A DNA stretch of 60,706 nt from assembly GCA_027622005.1 (NCBI GenBank), contig JAQBZH010000011.1, positions 1-60,706 of the forward strand, written 5' to 3'. Made by a program: the position numbers and the translations under genes. Source of the DNA: Bacteroidota bacterium. Lineage in GTDB: Bacteria; Bacteroidota; Rhodothermia; Rhodothermales; UBA10348. Below, piece after piece: positions 34,442-43,775 of this stretch (its first letter is position 1; each line of letters starts with the position of its first letter). Under the pieces are notes generated by a model. The model did not search any database, was not told the DNA's origin, and saw nothing but the letters and a program-made list of their open reading frames with translations.

Positions 34442-35509
34442 TCAGCGTCGGTCTTTTTTACTTTGAATGATAGACTTGTAAAGTTTGCCCTGATCTTTGT
34501 CTTTCTTTCTCCGCTCGGCAAGAGACATGTCGTTTCTGGCCGATTCTCTTTGGAGCTTTAAGTAGCTTGATAATCGCGAAGCTTCGAGAATCCCTGATTC
34601 CACTGCATTAATAAGCGCACATCCCTTTTCTACCTTGTGGCTGCAATCCGAAAAACGGCAATGCGTTCCCAGTTCTTCGATATCAGAAAACGTTTCGGAA
34701 ACCCCGGTATCAACGCCGATTGCGCCAAATTCCCTCATTCCGGGTGTGTCAATTAGAATGGCCCCGGATTCGAGAACGATGAGTTGACGGGAAGTTGTAG
34801 TGTGTCGGCCTTTCCCGTCGCTTTCCCGAATGTCGCTTGTTTTTAGCCGATCGGATCCAACCAAGCGATTTACCAGCGTCGATTTCCCGACCCCCGATGA
34901 ACCCAAAAGGCAATGGGTTTTACCAAGCTCAAGCATGGAATCGACGGCGGCCCATCCGTCTGAAACATTGTTAGAAAAAAGGACGATGGGAAGAAAAGGC
35001 TCGATGGAATGAACCTGGGCGATCAACTCACTTTGTTCTTCGCTTGTGATAACGTCGCTTTTTGAAAGCAATAGAATCGGGCGAACGTTTCCGCTGCGCA
35101 CCGCTACGAGGTAGCGTTCAAGTCTTCTTAGATTAAAGTCGTCGTCGCACGCTTGCACGATAAATGCTACGTCGACATTGGCGGCAATTAATTGTTCTTC
35201 GACGCGATCTCCTGCAGCTTTTCTAGCTACAACCGACCGGCGCGGCATCACCACGTCAATAACGGCAAACTCTCCTTGGTCAAGGATCTGGGCAGATACC
35301 CAATCTCCAACCGTCGGGAGATCCTTAGGCGACTCTGCCAGGAATTGAAGACGTCCGGACAACTCGGCTTTTATTTCCCGGCTGCCATCATGAATCACCA
35401 ACATATTCCGATGAACAGCGATAACCCTTGCTGCTTGCCATCCTTCCCTTAGGTGGGCTTCATTTTGGCTTTCAGACCACGAATTGAGTCCTATCGTGTG
35501 CAGTGACAT
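34442..35509 (-). CDS. rsgA: Ribosome small-subunit-dependent GTPase RsgA
   Basis: Circularly permuted GTPase that checks 30S maturation. An N-terminal OB fold (about 25-90) is followed by the permuted order G4 LLLSKSD (146-152), G1 GSSGVGKS (203-210), G3 DTPG (254-257), and a C-terminal zinc site CRFSDCSHKVEKGC with Cys284, Cys289, His291 and Cys297. A helical basic tail (RRKKDKDQGKLYKSIIQ) ends the protein. Length 355 is normal. ATG 35509. It stands upstream of typA, another ribosome-acting GTPase, on the same strand; the hairpin at 35555-35585 separates it from the peptidase gene before it. Confidence 0.95.
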   Translation of the reverse strand: MSLHTIGLNSWSESQNEAHLREGWQAARVIAVHRNMLVIHDGSREIKAELSGRLQFLAESPKDLPTVGDWVSAQILDQGEFAVIDVVMPRRSVVARKAAGDRVEEQLIAANVDVAFIVQACDDDFNLRRLERYLVAVRSGNVRPILLLSKSDVITSEEQSELIAQVHSIEPFLPIVLFSNNVSDGWAAVDSMLELGKTHCLLGSSGVGKSTLVNRLVGSDRLKTSDIRESDGKGRHTTTSRQLIVLESGAILIDTPGMREFGAIGVDTGVSETFSDIEELGTHCRFSDCSHKVEKGCALINAVESGILEASRLSSYLKLQRESARNDMSLAERRKKDKDQGKLYKSIIQSKKDRR

Positions 35510-35554
35510 AGCGCGAAAAGTCTGGGTTAAAAGGCCGTCAGAATAAACACAATA

Positions 35555-35585
35555 CGGGGCGTCTTCAAGGTATAAAGACGCCCCG
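35555..35585 (-). terminator. Terminator after the M28 peptidase gene
   Basis: A perfect 11-bp stem, CGGGGCGTCTT (35555-35565) and AAGACGCCCCG (35575-35585), with a 9-base loop, lies 30 bases beyond the peptidase stop. Reading minus, the stem is followed by TATTGTGTTTATTC, a weak T run. Confidence 0.75.
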
Positions 35586-35614
35586 CGTTGAAAGTAGAGG
35601 AAGAAAATATGATC

Positions 35615-37177
35615 CTAGCGAGGTGCTCTGAGCGCCGGGCGACAGGTTGGCCACGCACGGGGCTGACCGTCTCGCCCTTGACCAGGTAAGATTGATAATG
35701 AACGATCCATTTTTACTGGGTCTTCGGAAGCCATATAGGCCATCATGGCCGCCAGGGTAGCGTTTTCACTGAGGTCATCAAAAACGATTTTATCGAACGT
35801 ATCCCGATTGGTATGCCAGGTATACTGACGGTATTCATCGTAAGCCGATTGTAGTCTAAAACTAGGAACCTGTGCGCAAATAAATGAAGTATGATCGCTT
35901 CCGGAGTTATTCTGAGCTCCTGGAAACTCCAGCGTGATATGCGATGAGATTTCGGTCGGAACAACGTTCATCCACTGGGGGATGTGAGCCGCTGCGCCCA
36001 AGTAGCCTTGCCCTTCGATACGTTCGAACCTCCACGTACCATTGTCTTGGTTAAAGGCCACTTGCAAGCCATCCATAACTTCCGGATGATCCTCTCTAAA
36101 TGCGGATGATCCGATGGTCCCTTGCTCTTCGGAACCCCAGTGTCCAACCAAAATGGTTCTTTTTGGATTTGGATAGGCTGTTTTAAGGATTCTAATGGCT
36201 TCCAACATCGTAATGGTGCCCGTTCCGTTGTCGGTGGCTCCGGTGGCAGCATGCCATGAATCAAGATGTGCTCCGAGCAAAACGTATTCGTTTGGGAGTT
36301 CGCTTCCGGTAATCCGACCTACAACATTAAACTGAGGTACCATGCCTAAATCTTTGGCCTCAGCTTCAACACGTATGGTGGGTTTATGTCCACTTTCGGC
36401 CAAACGATACAAGAGTCCGTAATCTTCGCAGGATAGATCAATAGCGACAGCGGATTTATTGGCCGTTGAAAATACTTTATTCACGCCCCAGCCCCCAGAC
36501 CATCTTGATGATAAAACACCAGCGACTCCAGCTGCTTCAATTTTGCTACCACGGGTTTGAAAATCCCCAATGGCGCTCATTCGATTGTTGAATTCAATCG
36601 CTTCGTCTCGTCTTTTCGCGTTGAGTTTCTCCACCGTCTTTGGCCGCGCATATTTCTCCAATTCCTGAGCGGCTCTGCACATTTCTTCCGGAGCGTTAGT
36701 CATCAGGAATTTCCCCTTCAAGGACGAAAGCCACGCTTCTACGTTTTCAGCCGTTAAATCGGCTGGTGGGAAAACGACTTCGCCGGTTACGGGTCCATTT
36801 GTCCCAGGACTCCATGCGAGGAGCTCCGCTTCCATCGAACTAACACGCGGTTCGAGCATGTCGACGTGTAAAATTCCCTGTTCCCAGGCATTCCAGGTTC
36901 CATACTCCTCCTTTTTAGCCGAAACGCCCCAAGCGCTGTACTTGCTCAGCAGCCAATCTTGCGCCTGCGCTAAGTTTTTGGTACCGCTGAGGCGAGGGCC
37001 AATCACATCCATGAGCTCATGGGCCAGCGCTTCCGTCTGAGATTGGGTCATTCCGAGCTCCCACATCTGCTTAATTACCGGATTATCGGTAGGAAACGTC
37101 TGTGAGAGCGCCAATTTGGGCGTTCCAATTAGGATGGCTAGCAATATTGCACAAAAGAGAGAGAAAAAATTGTTCAT
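35615..37177 (-). CDS. Secreted M28-family zinc aminopeptidase/carboxypeptidase
   Basis: Co-catalytic zinc peptidase of 520 residues. A signal peptide (MNNFFSLFCAILLAILIGTP to about Ser25) sends it to the periplasm or outside. Residues 150-290 hold a PA-like insert, and the M28 catalytic domain has all ligands: His304 in LGAHLDSWH, Asp316 in ATDNGTG, Glu350/Glu351 in GSEEQGTIGS, Asp378 in FNQDNG and His455 in YTWHTNRDTFDK. These fit plasma glutamate carboxypeptidase-like or leucyl-type aminopeptidases; the exact cleavage is not readable. The C-terminus ends in LRAPR without a T9SS sorting domain. ATG 37177; a 150-base gap with no other feature precedes it. Confidence 0.9.
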   Translation of the reverse strand: MNNFFSLFCAILLAILIGTPKLALSQTFPTDNPVIKQMWELGMTQSQTEALAHELMDVIGPRLSGTKNLAQAQDWLLSKYSAWGVSAKKEEYGTWNAWEQGILHVDMLEPRVSSMEAELLAWSPGTNGPVTGEVVFPPADLTAENVEAWLSSLKGKFLMTNAPEEMCRAAQELEKYARPKTVEKLNAKRRDEAIEFNNRMSAIGDFQTRGSKIEAAGVAGVLSSRWSGGWGVNKVFSTANKSAVAIDLSCEDYGLLYRLAESGHKPTIRVEAEAKDLGMVPQFNVVGRITGSELPNEYVLLGAHLDSWHAATGATDNGTGTITMLEAIRILKTAYPNPKRTILVGHWGSEEQGTIGSSAFREDHPEVMDGLQVAFNQDNGTWRFERIEGQGYLGAAAHIPQWMNVVPTEISSHITLEFPGAQNNSGSDHTSFICAQVPSFRLQSAYDEYRQYTWHTNRDTFDKIVFDDLSENATLAAMMAYMASEDPVKMDRSLSILPGQGRDGQPRAWPTCRPALRAPR

Positions 37178-37328
37178 ACGGAAAACCTGTCTGGGGAAAT
37201 CTTGTCTTGGAAAAGGTGATATTAATAATCAACTCGCAAAAAACCTTCTTCGAAATGTCGTTTGATGCGACGTTCAACCATTTCTCGCGGTTGAAACAAA
37301 AGTTACGATCATTGAACGCACTTGTTAC

Positions 37329-38789
37329 TTAGTTCATTTCAATGCCTAATTCGGCCACTCGGTTAACCAAGCCGCGGACGTCCGTTTCACGAACACGGGG
37401 GTTGATGTAGCATGGTCGAATGGCGTAAGTACCGTTAACTACGGTTGTGGACGGCACAAATTGACTTTCGGATCGAAGCGTTGCCGCAATGCGAGCATTC
37501 AGCTCGTTTAACTCGTCTTGCGATTTTTGTCCGTCGTTATACCGAAAACAACAAATGGACAGAACAGGCTCTGTGACCACTTCTAGGACCGGATTTTGAC
37601 GTACCAATTCAGCCACCAATCGAGCATAAGAATTGTGTCTTACAACTCGATCGCGAATGCCATCAGCACCTATTTCCTTAAGGATCGCCCAAACAGATAC
37701 GCCTCGAGAGGGAGCTGATTGGTCCAAATTAAAATCGTGGTAAACTTCGCCAAAATCATCAAAAGGCGACTTAATTACGCCATCCTGGGAGGCCGATCCT
37801 TCAAGATATGCGGCAGGCTCTAAAGTAAATGCCCTGCCTAAGATCGAAGCATCCCGCACAAAAGCTACCCCATTTCCAAGCGGAGCTGCCAACCACTTGT
37901 GTGGGTCTGCGGCCGCGGAATCAGCCCGATGAAGCCCTTCGAACAAGTGGGCAACCCTTGGATCGAGTTTTCCAAACAGGCCATACGCCCCGTCCACATG
38001 TAACCAAGCGCCGTAATTAGCAGCGAGATCAGCCATATCATTGATGGGGTCGATGGCCCCCACGTTGACCGTTCCCGCTGTCGCTACCAGTGCCAGAGGC
38101 CGGATACCATTTTTTGCATCCTGTTTTAGCCGGGCCTCTAGATGACTTAAGTCGACTCGGTGGGCATGGTCCGTTGGAAGGGAAACTACATTTCTGCGCC
38201 CGATTCCGAGTACGGCGGCCGCACGATTCACCACGTGGTGAACTTCTTTACTGGCGTAGATATGGAACCGAGCGCCGTCTGGGATCCCCGTCATAGATGG
38301 ATCAACCCCCATTTGCTCGATGGCCCATTGTCGGGCAGCTCCGAGTCCAATTAAATTGGCCGAAGAGCCCCCGCTTGTATAAGTGCCTTGCCACGAAGAG
38401 GGGAGTCCTAGAAGCTCCTTCAACCAGCTTAAACTGAGCGTTTCCAGGTAGTTAAAGGCTTGAACCCAAAATCGGGCCGATCCCGCTACGGCTGCTGCCA
38501 CATGGGCCGCGGTTCCACTGGAAGTCGGCGAAGTTGTAACCCAGCCGCAAAACCCAGGATGCCCGTTACGGAGTCCATTAGGAATGATGGTATGTACCAG
38601 ATCATCGATAACAGCGTCAATCCCTTGTCCTGATTGAGGCAATGGGGTGGTTAGCTTGCTTTTCCAATCGGTCGATCGAACGGCCGCTAAGTCCGGTCCC
38701 TGAAATTGATAGAATTCTTTTAAAGCCGGTAAAATTCGGGTGATGGCGTCGGCCACGTTGTCAGAATCGGCTAAATCGGGTGAATTCAT
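37329..38789 (-). CDS. PLP-dependent aromatic-L-amino-acid-decarboxylase-like enzyme
   Basis: Group II PLP decarboxylase of 486 residues. Characteristic pieces are HPGFCGWVTTSPT, TYTSGGSSANLIGLG, HVDGAYG (Asp266, PLP nitrogen) and DSAAADPHKWL with the PLP-binding Lys298. The C-terminal third has LSICCFRYND and TYAIRPCYINPRV. The family includes tryptophan/DOPA/tyrosine decarboxylases, but also aldehyde-forming enzymes, so product and substrate are open. ATG 38789 gives MNSPDLADS; a TTG at 38795 would add two residues. It is divergent from a META-like lipoprotein. Confidence 0.88.
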   Translation of the reverse strand: MNSPDLADSDNVADAITRILPALKEFYQFQGPDLAAVRSTDWKSKLTTPLPQSGQGIDAVIDDLVHTIIPNGLRNGHPGFCGWVTTSPTSSGTAAHVAAAVAGSARFWVQAFNYLETLSLSWLKELLGLPSSWQGTYTSGGSSANLIGLGAARQWAIEQMGVDPSMTGIPDGARFHIYASKEVHHVVNRAAAVLGIGRRNVVSLPTDHAHRVDLSHLEARLKQDAKNGIRPLALVATAGTVNVGAIDPINDMADLAANYGAWLHVDGAYGLFGKLDPRVAHLFEGLHRADSAAADPHKWLAAPLGNGVAFVRDASILGRAFTLEPAAYLEGSASQDGVIKSPFDDFGEVYHDFNLDQSAPSRGVSVWAILKEIGADGIRDRVVRHNSYARLVAELVRQNPVLEVVTEPVLSICCFRYNDGQKSQDELNELNARIAATLRSESQFVPSTTVVNGTYAIRPCYINPRVRETDVRGLVNRVAELGIEMN

Positions 38790-38945
38790 TCGCAAAAATT
38801 GGTATTAAAAAATGGAAGCCGGTAAACCGGGGCGGAAGAATCTACGAAAAGCACTGTATCGGAGAGGACTTTTTCCAGCGTGTTACCGGGCGATGCTCGA
38901 ACGCGGCTGAGTGGGTAGGGGTTCGCGATTTTAATCACGAACAAA

Positions 38946-39398
38946 ATGAAAAGGGATATGAACTTGACAAATCGCCATTCACAACTCATCGCTCTAAACG
39001 CGCTAGCTCTATTTATCTTTGGTTCCGGTTGCATTGTCGTCGTAAAAGAAGACGATGAACGGCGGAGATATCTTCACGGCTCGGAATGGACGTTGGAAGT
39101 GGTTTTTTACCGGACTCAAACCGTAACGTTGGCTGACCGTTCAATTGAACTTCAGTTTCAAGAAGATGGTACGATTGATGGAAGGGCTGCTTGCGGAGAG
39201 TTTTCAGGAGATTTTAGTGTCAATGAAAATGAGGGTATGACCATCACTTCATTGACTACGTCAGCATCTTGTCAGGAAAATGAAGCCCTCAGTATGGTAT
39301 CGAGTCGCCTTAGCGCCGCTCAATCCTACACCGTAACTGAGAGTAACCTCACTATTTCGACTCCGAACGAAGGATATCTTTCGTTTTCATCGAAATAA
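38946..39398 (+). CDS. META-domain-like lipoprotein
   Basis: A lipoprotein of 150 residues from ATG 38946 (or ATG 38958). The signal LIALNALALFIFGSGC carries the lipid-linked Cys. The mature part has WTLEVV and QFQEDGTIDGRAACGEFSGDFSV, a glycine/charge pattern and Cys pair seen in META/HslJ-type domains, plus TTSASCQENEALSMVSSRL and a final LTIS...YLSFSSK strand. Such domains occur in heat-shock-induced or envelope-stress proteins; the function of most is unknown. The assignment is by pattern and moderate. Confidence 0.65.
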   Translation: MKRDMNLTNRHSQLIALNALALFIFGSGCIVVVKEDDERRRYLHGSEWTLEVVFYRTQTVTLADRSIELQFQEDGTIDGRAACGEFSGDFSVNENEGMTITSLTTSASCQENEALSMVSSRLSAAQSYTVTESNLTISTPNEGYLSFSSK

Positions 39399-39436
39399 TA
39401 GGCGTGGGCTGAGTTTTCTAGAATTTCTGGCATCCG

Positions 39437-39501
39437 TTTGAACAATCTCGACCCCGTGTTGGACTCCGTTGTGGATGGATGCGGGGCCGAGGTTGTTCGA
39501 A
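39437..39501. repeat. Large near-perfect inverted repeat (hairpin) in intergenic DNA
   Basis: Left arm TTTGAACAATCTCGACCCCG (39437-39456) and right arm CGGGGCCGAGGTTGTTCGAA (39482-39501) are complementary at 17 of 20 positions, two of the other three being G-U pairs in RNA. A 25-base loop contains a small inner hairpin (TCCGTTGTGGA). It lies between the META lipoprotein stop (39398) and the TPM gene (39566). There is no T run after it, so it is not a standard terminator. Confidence 0.85.
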
Positions 39502-39565
39502 CTGACGGCAACAAGAAACGTCCGAAGGGTAGAATCGTATAGGTTTCCATTCACTCTGCAAGCCT

Positions 39566-40228
39566 ATGTCGCCCCACATACATTTTTCTGATTCTGATCG
39601 AAATTTAATCGCTTCTGCCGTTAAAAAAGCCGAAGATGGTACCTCCGGAGAAATCGTTCCGGTCATTGTAGGTACGTCCTCCTCGTACCCGGAAGCCGAC
39701 TGGAAATCCATTTTCGTAGGAATCGGAGTGGGATTGGTGTTGTATGAAGCCTATCTGATGACATTCGCCGGCTGGCTATCTGGGTTCTGGGCATCCATCG
39801 TCGGATTGCCCTTATTCGTGATCAGTTCAGCATTACTTGGCTGGGGAGCATCCCGATTTTTTCCGGCTTTTCGTCGCTTCGTTATTTCTGGAAAAGTGAT
39901 GGACGCAGAGGTCCATACCCGGGCGATAAAAGCTTTTGTTGACAACGAAGTATTTGACACGCGGGACAGAACGGGCATTGTATTGCTCGTTTCTCTCTTT
40001 GAAAGGAGGGTCGAGGTGTTTGGGGATGCCGGGATTAATTCCAAAGTAACCGCCGAAGACTGGTCAGAGATAGTTTCCATCGTGGTTTCCGGTATCAAAA
40101 AGGGGAATCCTACGGCCGGAATCGTTGAGGGAATTGAACGCTGCGGCGTCTTATTACATGCCTCAGGCGTCGATATTCGATCGGACGACTCCAACGAGCT
40201 GTCCAATATGCCGAGATTTGAGCATTAG
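39566..40228 (+). CDS. TPM-domain membrane protein (TLP18.3/Psb32/MOLO-1 type)
   Basis: A 220-residue protein. The N-terminal part (HFSDSDRNLIASAVKKAEDGTSGEIVPVIV) and the later AIKAFVDNEVFDTRDRTGIVLLVSLFERRVEVFGDAGINSKV show a TPM fold interrupted by two membrane helices (about 48-92). This is the form found in small bacterial TPM proteins often next to LemA genes; no LemA is seen here. The function is unknown, with phosphatase activity shown only for plant relatives. ATG 39566. Confidence 0.75.
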   Translation: MSPHIHFSDSDRNLIASAVKKAEDGTSGEIVPVIVGTSSSYPEADWKSIFVGIGVGLVLYEAYLMTFAGWLSGFWASIVGLPLFVISSALLGWGASRFFPAFRRFVISGKVMDAEVHTRAIKAFVDNEVFDTRDRTGIVLLVSLFERRVEVFGDAGINSKVTAEDWSEIVSIVVSGIKKGNPTAGIVEGIERCGVLLHASGVDIRSDDSNELSNMPRFEH

Positions 40229-40325
40229 GTTGCTTTAAGAACTTGACATTGCTGACACCCGTGCAGACCTCACTGATCTTCTGCCGACTTGTCATTCCGA
40301 TCATTGTCAGTCATTACTTAAAGTT

Positions 40326-42683
40326 ATGCGGTACCTATTTACCCGTTTTGCATCTGTATTAGCCGTCTTCTTGTTTGTTGGTCCTATTTGGGCTCAACAA
40401 GTCACCGTCGAGGATTACGCCAGAGCCGAGGGCTTTTTAGGCAGTTACACCTCCGGATTAGTATTTAAAAGCGGCGTTTCGCCCCATTGGATTTCAAATT
40501 CTTCCTTTTGGTATCGAAATAACCTCCAAAATGGAGCAGAATTTATTAAGGTCGATGCTGCGACCGGAAAAAAAGCTCGTGCATTTGATCATGATCGACT
40601 TGCTTCCAGCGTTTCCGCACAACTAGATACGACGTATACCGGCCTATCCTTACCGTTCACGACGTTTGAAATCAGTGCTGACGAAAAATCGATTACTTTT
40701 GGCGCGGACGGGCGCTCGTTTTCATGTACGCTCAATCGATACCGATGCGAATCCACGGAGAAAGGAGAAAGGGTATCGGGTGCGGATCAGGATCCCAACG
40801 CGGCCCTAATGAGGCGATTCCGATCCGTTGAAGTGGCCTCACCTGATGGGAAATTGGAAGCGTTTATTCGCAATCATAATCTTTGGGTGAGGGATAAAAC
40901 CACCAAGGAAGAGCGCCCGCTAACTACGGATGGGGTTGACGAATTCGGGTATGCTACCAACAACGCCGGTTGGACTAAAGGCGATGGTCCCGTCTTAGTT
41001 TGGTCCCCGGATTCCAAGAAAATTGCGACTTTTCAGCACGATGGTCGGGGCGTTCAAAACATGTATTTGGTGTCGACCGCAACGGGGCATCCGGAATTGC
41101 AGGCGTGGAAATACCCTCTACCAGGCGACAGTCTAATTTTTCGTATCGAACGGGTCGTGATCGATGTACCAAGTGCCAAAGTAGTACGTTTGGATATGCC
41201 CGCAGATGCCCATCGTTCTACTATTACCGATCACATTGCCTATAGGGGTGGCTGGGCCGATATCGCTTGGAGCACGGACAGCAAAGAATTATCGTTCGTT
41301 TCGAGCTCCAGAGACCATAAAGATGCGTGGTTACGGATCGCAAACCCGGAAACGGGAGCCGTTCGGGAGGTTTTACACGAACACCAGAACACTTTTTTCG
41401 AGTCGGGCATTGGGGATGTGAATTGGCGATTCCTATCAGATACCGATGAGTTTATTTGGTTTTCGCAGCGGGACAATTGGGGGCATCTCTATTTATATGA
41501 CCAAAATACAGGAGCTCTCAAAAATCAGATTACCAATGGAAACTGGACTGTAAGGACGATTCAGTTTATCAACGAAAAAACCCGAAAAATCTACTTTGTG
41601 GGCTCAGGAAGGGAGGATGGTGACCCCTATTTCACCTATCTCTACAGTATCAATTTTGACGGTAGCGACTTGAAGTTGTTGACGCCCGACTACGGCACTC
41701 ATTCGTACAATTTTTCGAGTGATAATTCGTATTTCGTGGATACTTATTCCCAGCCCGATGTGCCGCCCGTAACGGCGGTTCGTAATTTGGATGGGAAGCT
41801 GATGGTATCGCTTGAAAAGGCCGATATTTCGGCCCTCGTTGCAACGGGATGGAAGCCGCCGACGCAGATTAAAGTCAAAGGGCGGGATGGCGAGACCGAT
41901 ATTTATGGGTTGATGTATACCCCAACCGAATTGGATCCGTCTAAAAAATATCCGGTCCTCAATTACATCTACCCTGGCCCTCAAACAGGAAGCGTCGGTG
42001 GACGTGCCTTTTCTCCTTCTAGGAGCGACAAGCAGGCCGTCGCCGAATTAGGATTTGTGGTGATTGAGGTGGACGGAATGGGCACACCTGGTCGTTCGAA
42101 GTCCTTCCACGACACGTATTACGGTAATATGGGTGATAATACCTTGCCGGATCAGATCGCTGCCATTCAGGAAATGGGCAGACGCCATTCGTATATCGAT
42201 ACCGAACGGGTTGGAATTTGGGGCCATTCAGGCGGAGGTTTTGCTTCGGCTGCTGCGCTTATGCGCTACCCCGACTTCTTCGATGTGGCCGTTTCTGGGG
42301 CCGGAAACCATGACAATCGTACCTATGAGGATGATTGGGGCGAAAAATGGCAGGGTCTGTTAGAGAAAAACGAGGATGGTTCGACCAATTACGACAATCA
42401 GGCTACAATTCTGGAGGTGGATAAACTGAAGGGTAAATTGTTGATTGCTCACGGCACAATGGACGCCAATGTGCCTCCCAACAACACGCTGATGTTGGTC
42501 GATAAACTAATGGACGCCAACAAGGACTTCGATCTGTTAATGTTTCCTAACAGCGGACACGGTTTCCGACAAGGGGACTACTGGATGCGGCGTCGATGGG
42601 ACTACTTTGTTAAACATTTGATTGGCGCCGAGCCACCAAAGGAATACACGTTTGGTCAAAGACCGCCGCGAGAAGTCCTTTAG
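40326..42683 (+). CDS. Dipeptidyl-peptidase IV (S9B family), secreted
   Basis: Serine peptidase of 785 residues that releases dipeptides, usually X-Pro. A signal peptide (MRYLFTRFASVLAVFLFVGPIWAQ) is followed by an eight-bladed beta-propeller (about 30-520, with the family YTSGLVFKSGVSPHWI start) and an alpha/beta-hydrolase domain. The catalytic triad is Ser635 in GHSGGG, Asp713 in HGTMDANVPP and His745 in NSGHGF. The EE motif of classical DPP-IV is not clearly seen, so tripeptidyl or acyl-peptide specificity cannot be excluded. ATG 40326. A hairpin at 42702-42743 follows. Confidence 0.9.
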   Translation: MRYLFTRFASVLAVFLFVGPIWAQQVTVEDYARAEGFLGSYTSGLVFKSGVSPHWISNSSFWYRNNLQNGAEFIKVDAATGKKARAFDHDRLASSVSAQLDTTYTGLSLPFTTFEISADEKSITFGADGRSFSCTLNRYRCESTEKGERVSGADQDPNAALMRRFRSVEVASPDGKLEAFIRNHNLWVRDKTTKEERPLTTDGVDEFGYATNNAGWTKGDGPVLVWSPDSKKIATFQHDGRGVQNMYLVSTATGHPELQAWKYPLPGDSLIFRIERVVIDVPSAKVVRLDMPADAHRSTITDHIAYRGGWADIAWSTDSKELSFVSSSRDHKDAWLRIANPETGAVREVLHEHQNTFFESGIGDVNWRFLSDTDEFIWFSQRDNWGHLYLYDQNTGALKNQITNGNWTVRTIQFINEKTRKIYFVGSGREDGDPYFTYLYSINFDGSDLKLLTPDYGTHSYNFSSDNSYFVDTYSQPDVPPVTAVRNLDGKLMVSLEKADISALVATGWKPPTQIKVKGRDGETDIYGLMYTPTELDPSKKYPVLNYIYPGPQTGSVGGRAFSPSRSDKQAVAELGFVVIEVDGMGTPGRSKSFHDTYYGNMGDNTLPDQIAAIQEMGRRHSYIDTERVGIWGHSGGGFASAAALMRYPDFFDVAVSGAGNHDNRTYEDDWGEKWQGLLEKNEDGSTNYDNQATILEVDKLKGKLLIAHGTMDANVPPNNTLMLVDKLMDANKDFDLLMFPNSGHGFRQGDYWMRRRWDYFVKHLIGAEPPKEYTFGQRPPREVL

Positions 42684-42701
42684 TCGTTAAATAGTCTGTT
42701 T

Positions 42702-42743
42702 GCGGGGCGGCGCCATCCGAGTCTACTTCCGCCGCCGCCCCGC
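42702..42743 (+). terminator. GC-rich hairpin after the DPP-IV gene
   Basis: GCGGGGCGGCG (42702-42712) and CGCCGCCCCGC (42733-42743) form a perfect 11-bp stem with a 20-base loop. It sits 18 bases after the stop; the downstream T content (CTTTCATCCCTTTTCCC) is only moderate. Confidence 0.6.
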
Positions 42744-42877
42744 GCTACTTTCATCCCTTTTCCCTTTTTATCGTGGGGCATAAATAATTACTTATGTCAC
42801 ATATTTGCGTTAGGATTCATATGAGCTAGGTTAGACCAAAGACGCAATCTCAGCCCAGATAAAACAATCTTTACACG

Positions 42878-43657
42878 ATGAAACCACTACAGACACCCGG
42901 CGCATTTAGTTGGTCGGAATTAATGACTAACGATCCGGAAGCTGCGTCCATTTTTTACCAAAATGTTTTCGGTTGGAGCCTTGAATCCATGCAAATGCCG
43001 GAGGGCAAGTACCTCATTGGAAGTTTAAATCGACAACCGGTAGCGGGGATGACTTATCGACCTGTCCCCGAAATGCCTGTTGCCTGGAATTACTATGTAA
43101 CTTCGGCAGATGTGGACGCAACGGTTCAAAAGGCCGTATCGCTAGGGGCAAAAATACTCATGGTACCCTTCGATTTGTCGGTAGGCCGGATGGCGGTATT
43201 ACAAGACCCTCAGGGCGCCTTGTTTAACGTAATAACCTATGCGGACCATGAACATGGGGCTGATCAATCAGAATATGAAGCCGCTTTTGGCACGCATGGA
43301 GCGTTTTCATGGTTTGAACTGAGGACGCCTGACATAAAAGCTGCGACTGAATTTTATATAGGCCTATTCGGCTGGAGTGTTAAAACAACGCAGATGGCGA
43401 TGGGAGACTACAACGTTTTCACCGTAGATGGAGCGGACATGGGAGGTATCTTCGGTGTGTCAGCCAACGAAATGCCAACCCATTGGGCTTCTTATGTTAC
43501 CGTAAACGACGCCGATGAATTCGTTCTCACAGTTAAAAAACACGGTGGAAAGGTGAACTACGGGCCAGCCGACATTCCTAATGTCGGAAGATTCGTCATG
43601 TTTGAAGATCCACAAGGCGGTAAGCTAGAAGCCATTACATACGCGATGCCTGCGTAA
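42878..43657 (+). CDS. Double VOC (glyoxalase-fold) protein
   Basis: A 259-residue protein of two repeated glyoxalase/VOC domains. Copy 1 starts GAFSWSELMTNDPEAASIFY with FGWSLESMQM, and copy 2 GAFSWFELRTPDIKAATEFY with FGWSVKTTQM; each ends with a FxxDPQG strand and E or N in place of a full metal set. PVPEMPVAWNYYVT and ANEMPTHWASYVT repeat as well. Members act as dioxygenases, isomerases or binding proteins; the retained His/Glu set is incomplete, so enzyme activity is uncertain. ATG 42878. Confidence 0.82.
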   Translation: MKPLQTPGAFSWSELMTNDPEAASIFYQNVFGWSLESMQMPEGKYLIGSLNRQPVAGMTYRPVPEMPVAWNYYVTSADVDATVQKAVSLGAKILMVPFDLSVGRMAVLQDPQGALFNVITYADHEHGADQSEYEAAFGTHGAFSWFELRTPDIKAATEFYIGLFGWSVKTTQMAMGDYNVFTVDGADMGGIFGVSANEMPTHWASYVTVNDADEFVLTVKKHGGKVNYGPADIPNVGRFVMFEDPQGGKLEAITYAMPA

Positions 43658-43673
43658 TCCCGGATCAGATATT

Positions 43674-43710
43674 GGTCTCAAATAATGAACCCGTAAGTTC
43701 ATCTTGAGCC
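43674..43710. terminator. Imperfect hairpin between convergent genes
   Basis: GGTCTCAAATAATGAAC (43674-43690) and GTTCATCTTGAGCC (43697-43710) pair with small bulges around CCGTAA. It lies between the VOC gene and the end of the suf operon and may be a weak bidirectional terminator, without a T run. Confidence 0.35.
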
Positions 43711-43724
43711 TGCAAACGAGCAAA

Positions 43725-43775
43725 ACCCAGTCTTGCAAAAAACCCAGTCTTACAAAAAACCCAGTCTTACAGAAA
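43725..43775. repeat. 17-bp tandem repeat overlapping the sufT stop codon
   Basis: ACCCAGTCTTGCAAAAA, ACCCAGTCTTACAAAAA and ACCCAGTCTTACAGAAA start at 43725, 43742 and 43759. On the minus strand each reads T-rich, with TGTAAGACTGGG, so the duplication includes the TAA stop of sufT. This looks like slippage. Confidence 0.88.

Noticed and set aside
43725-43775. Possible CRISPR array
   Set aside because: Three 17-bp units sit directly next to each other with no spacers and no cas genes; it is a tandem repeat.
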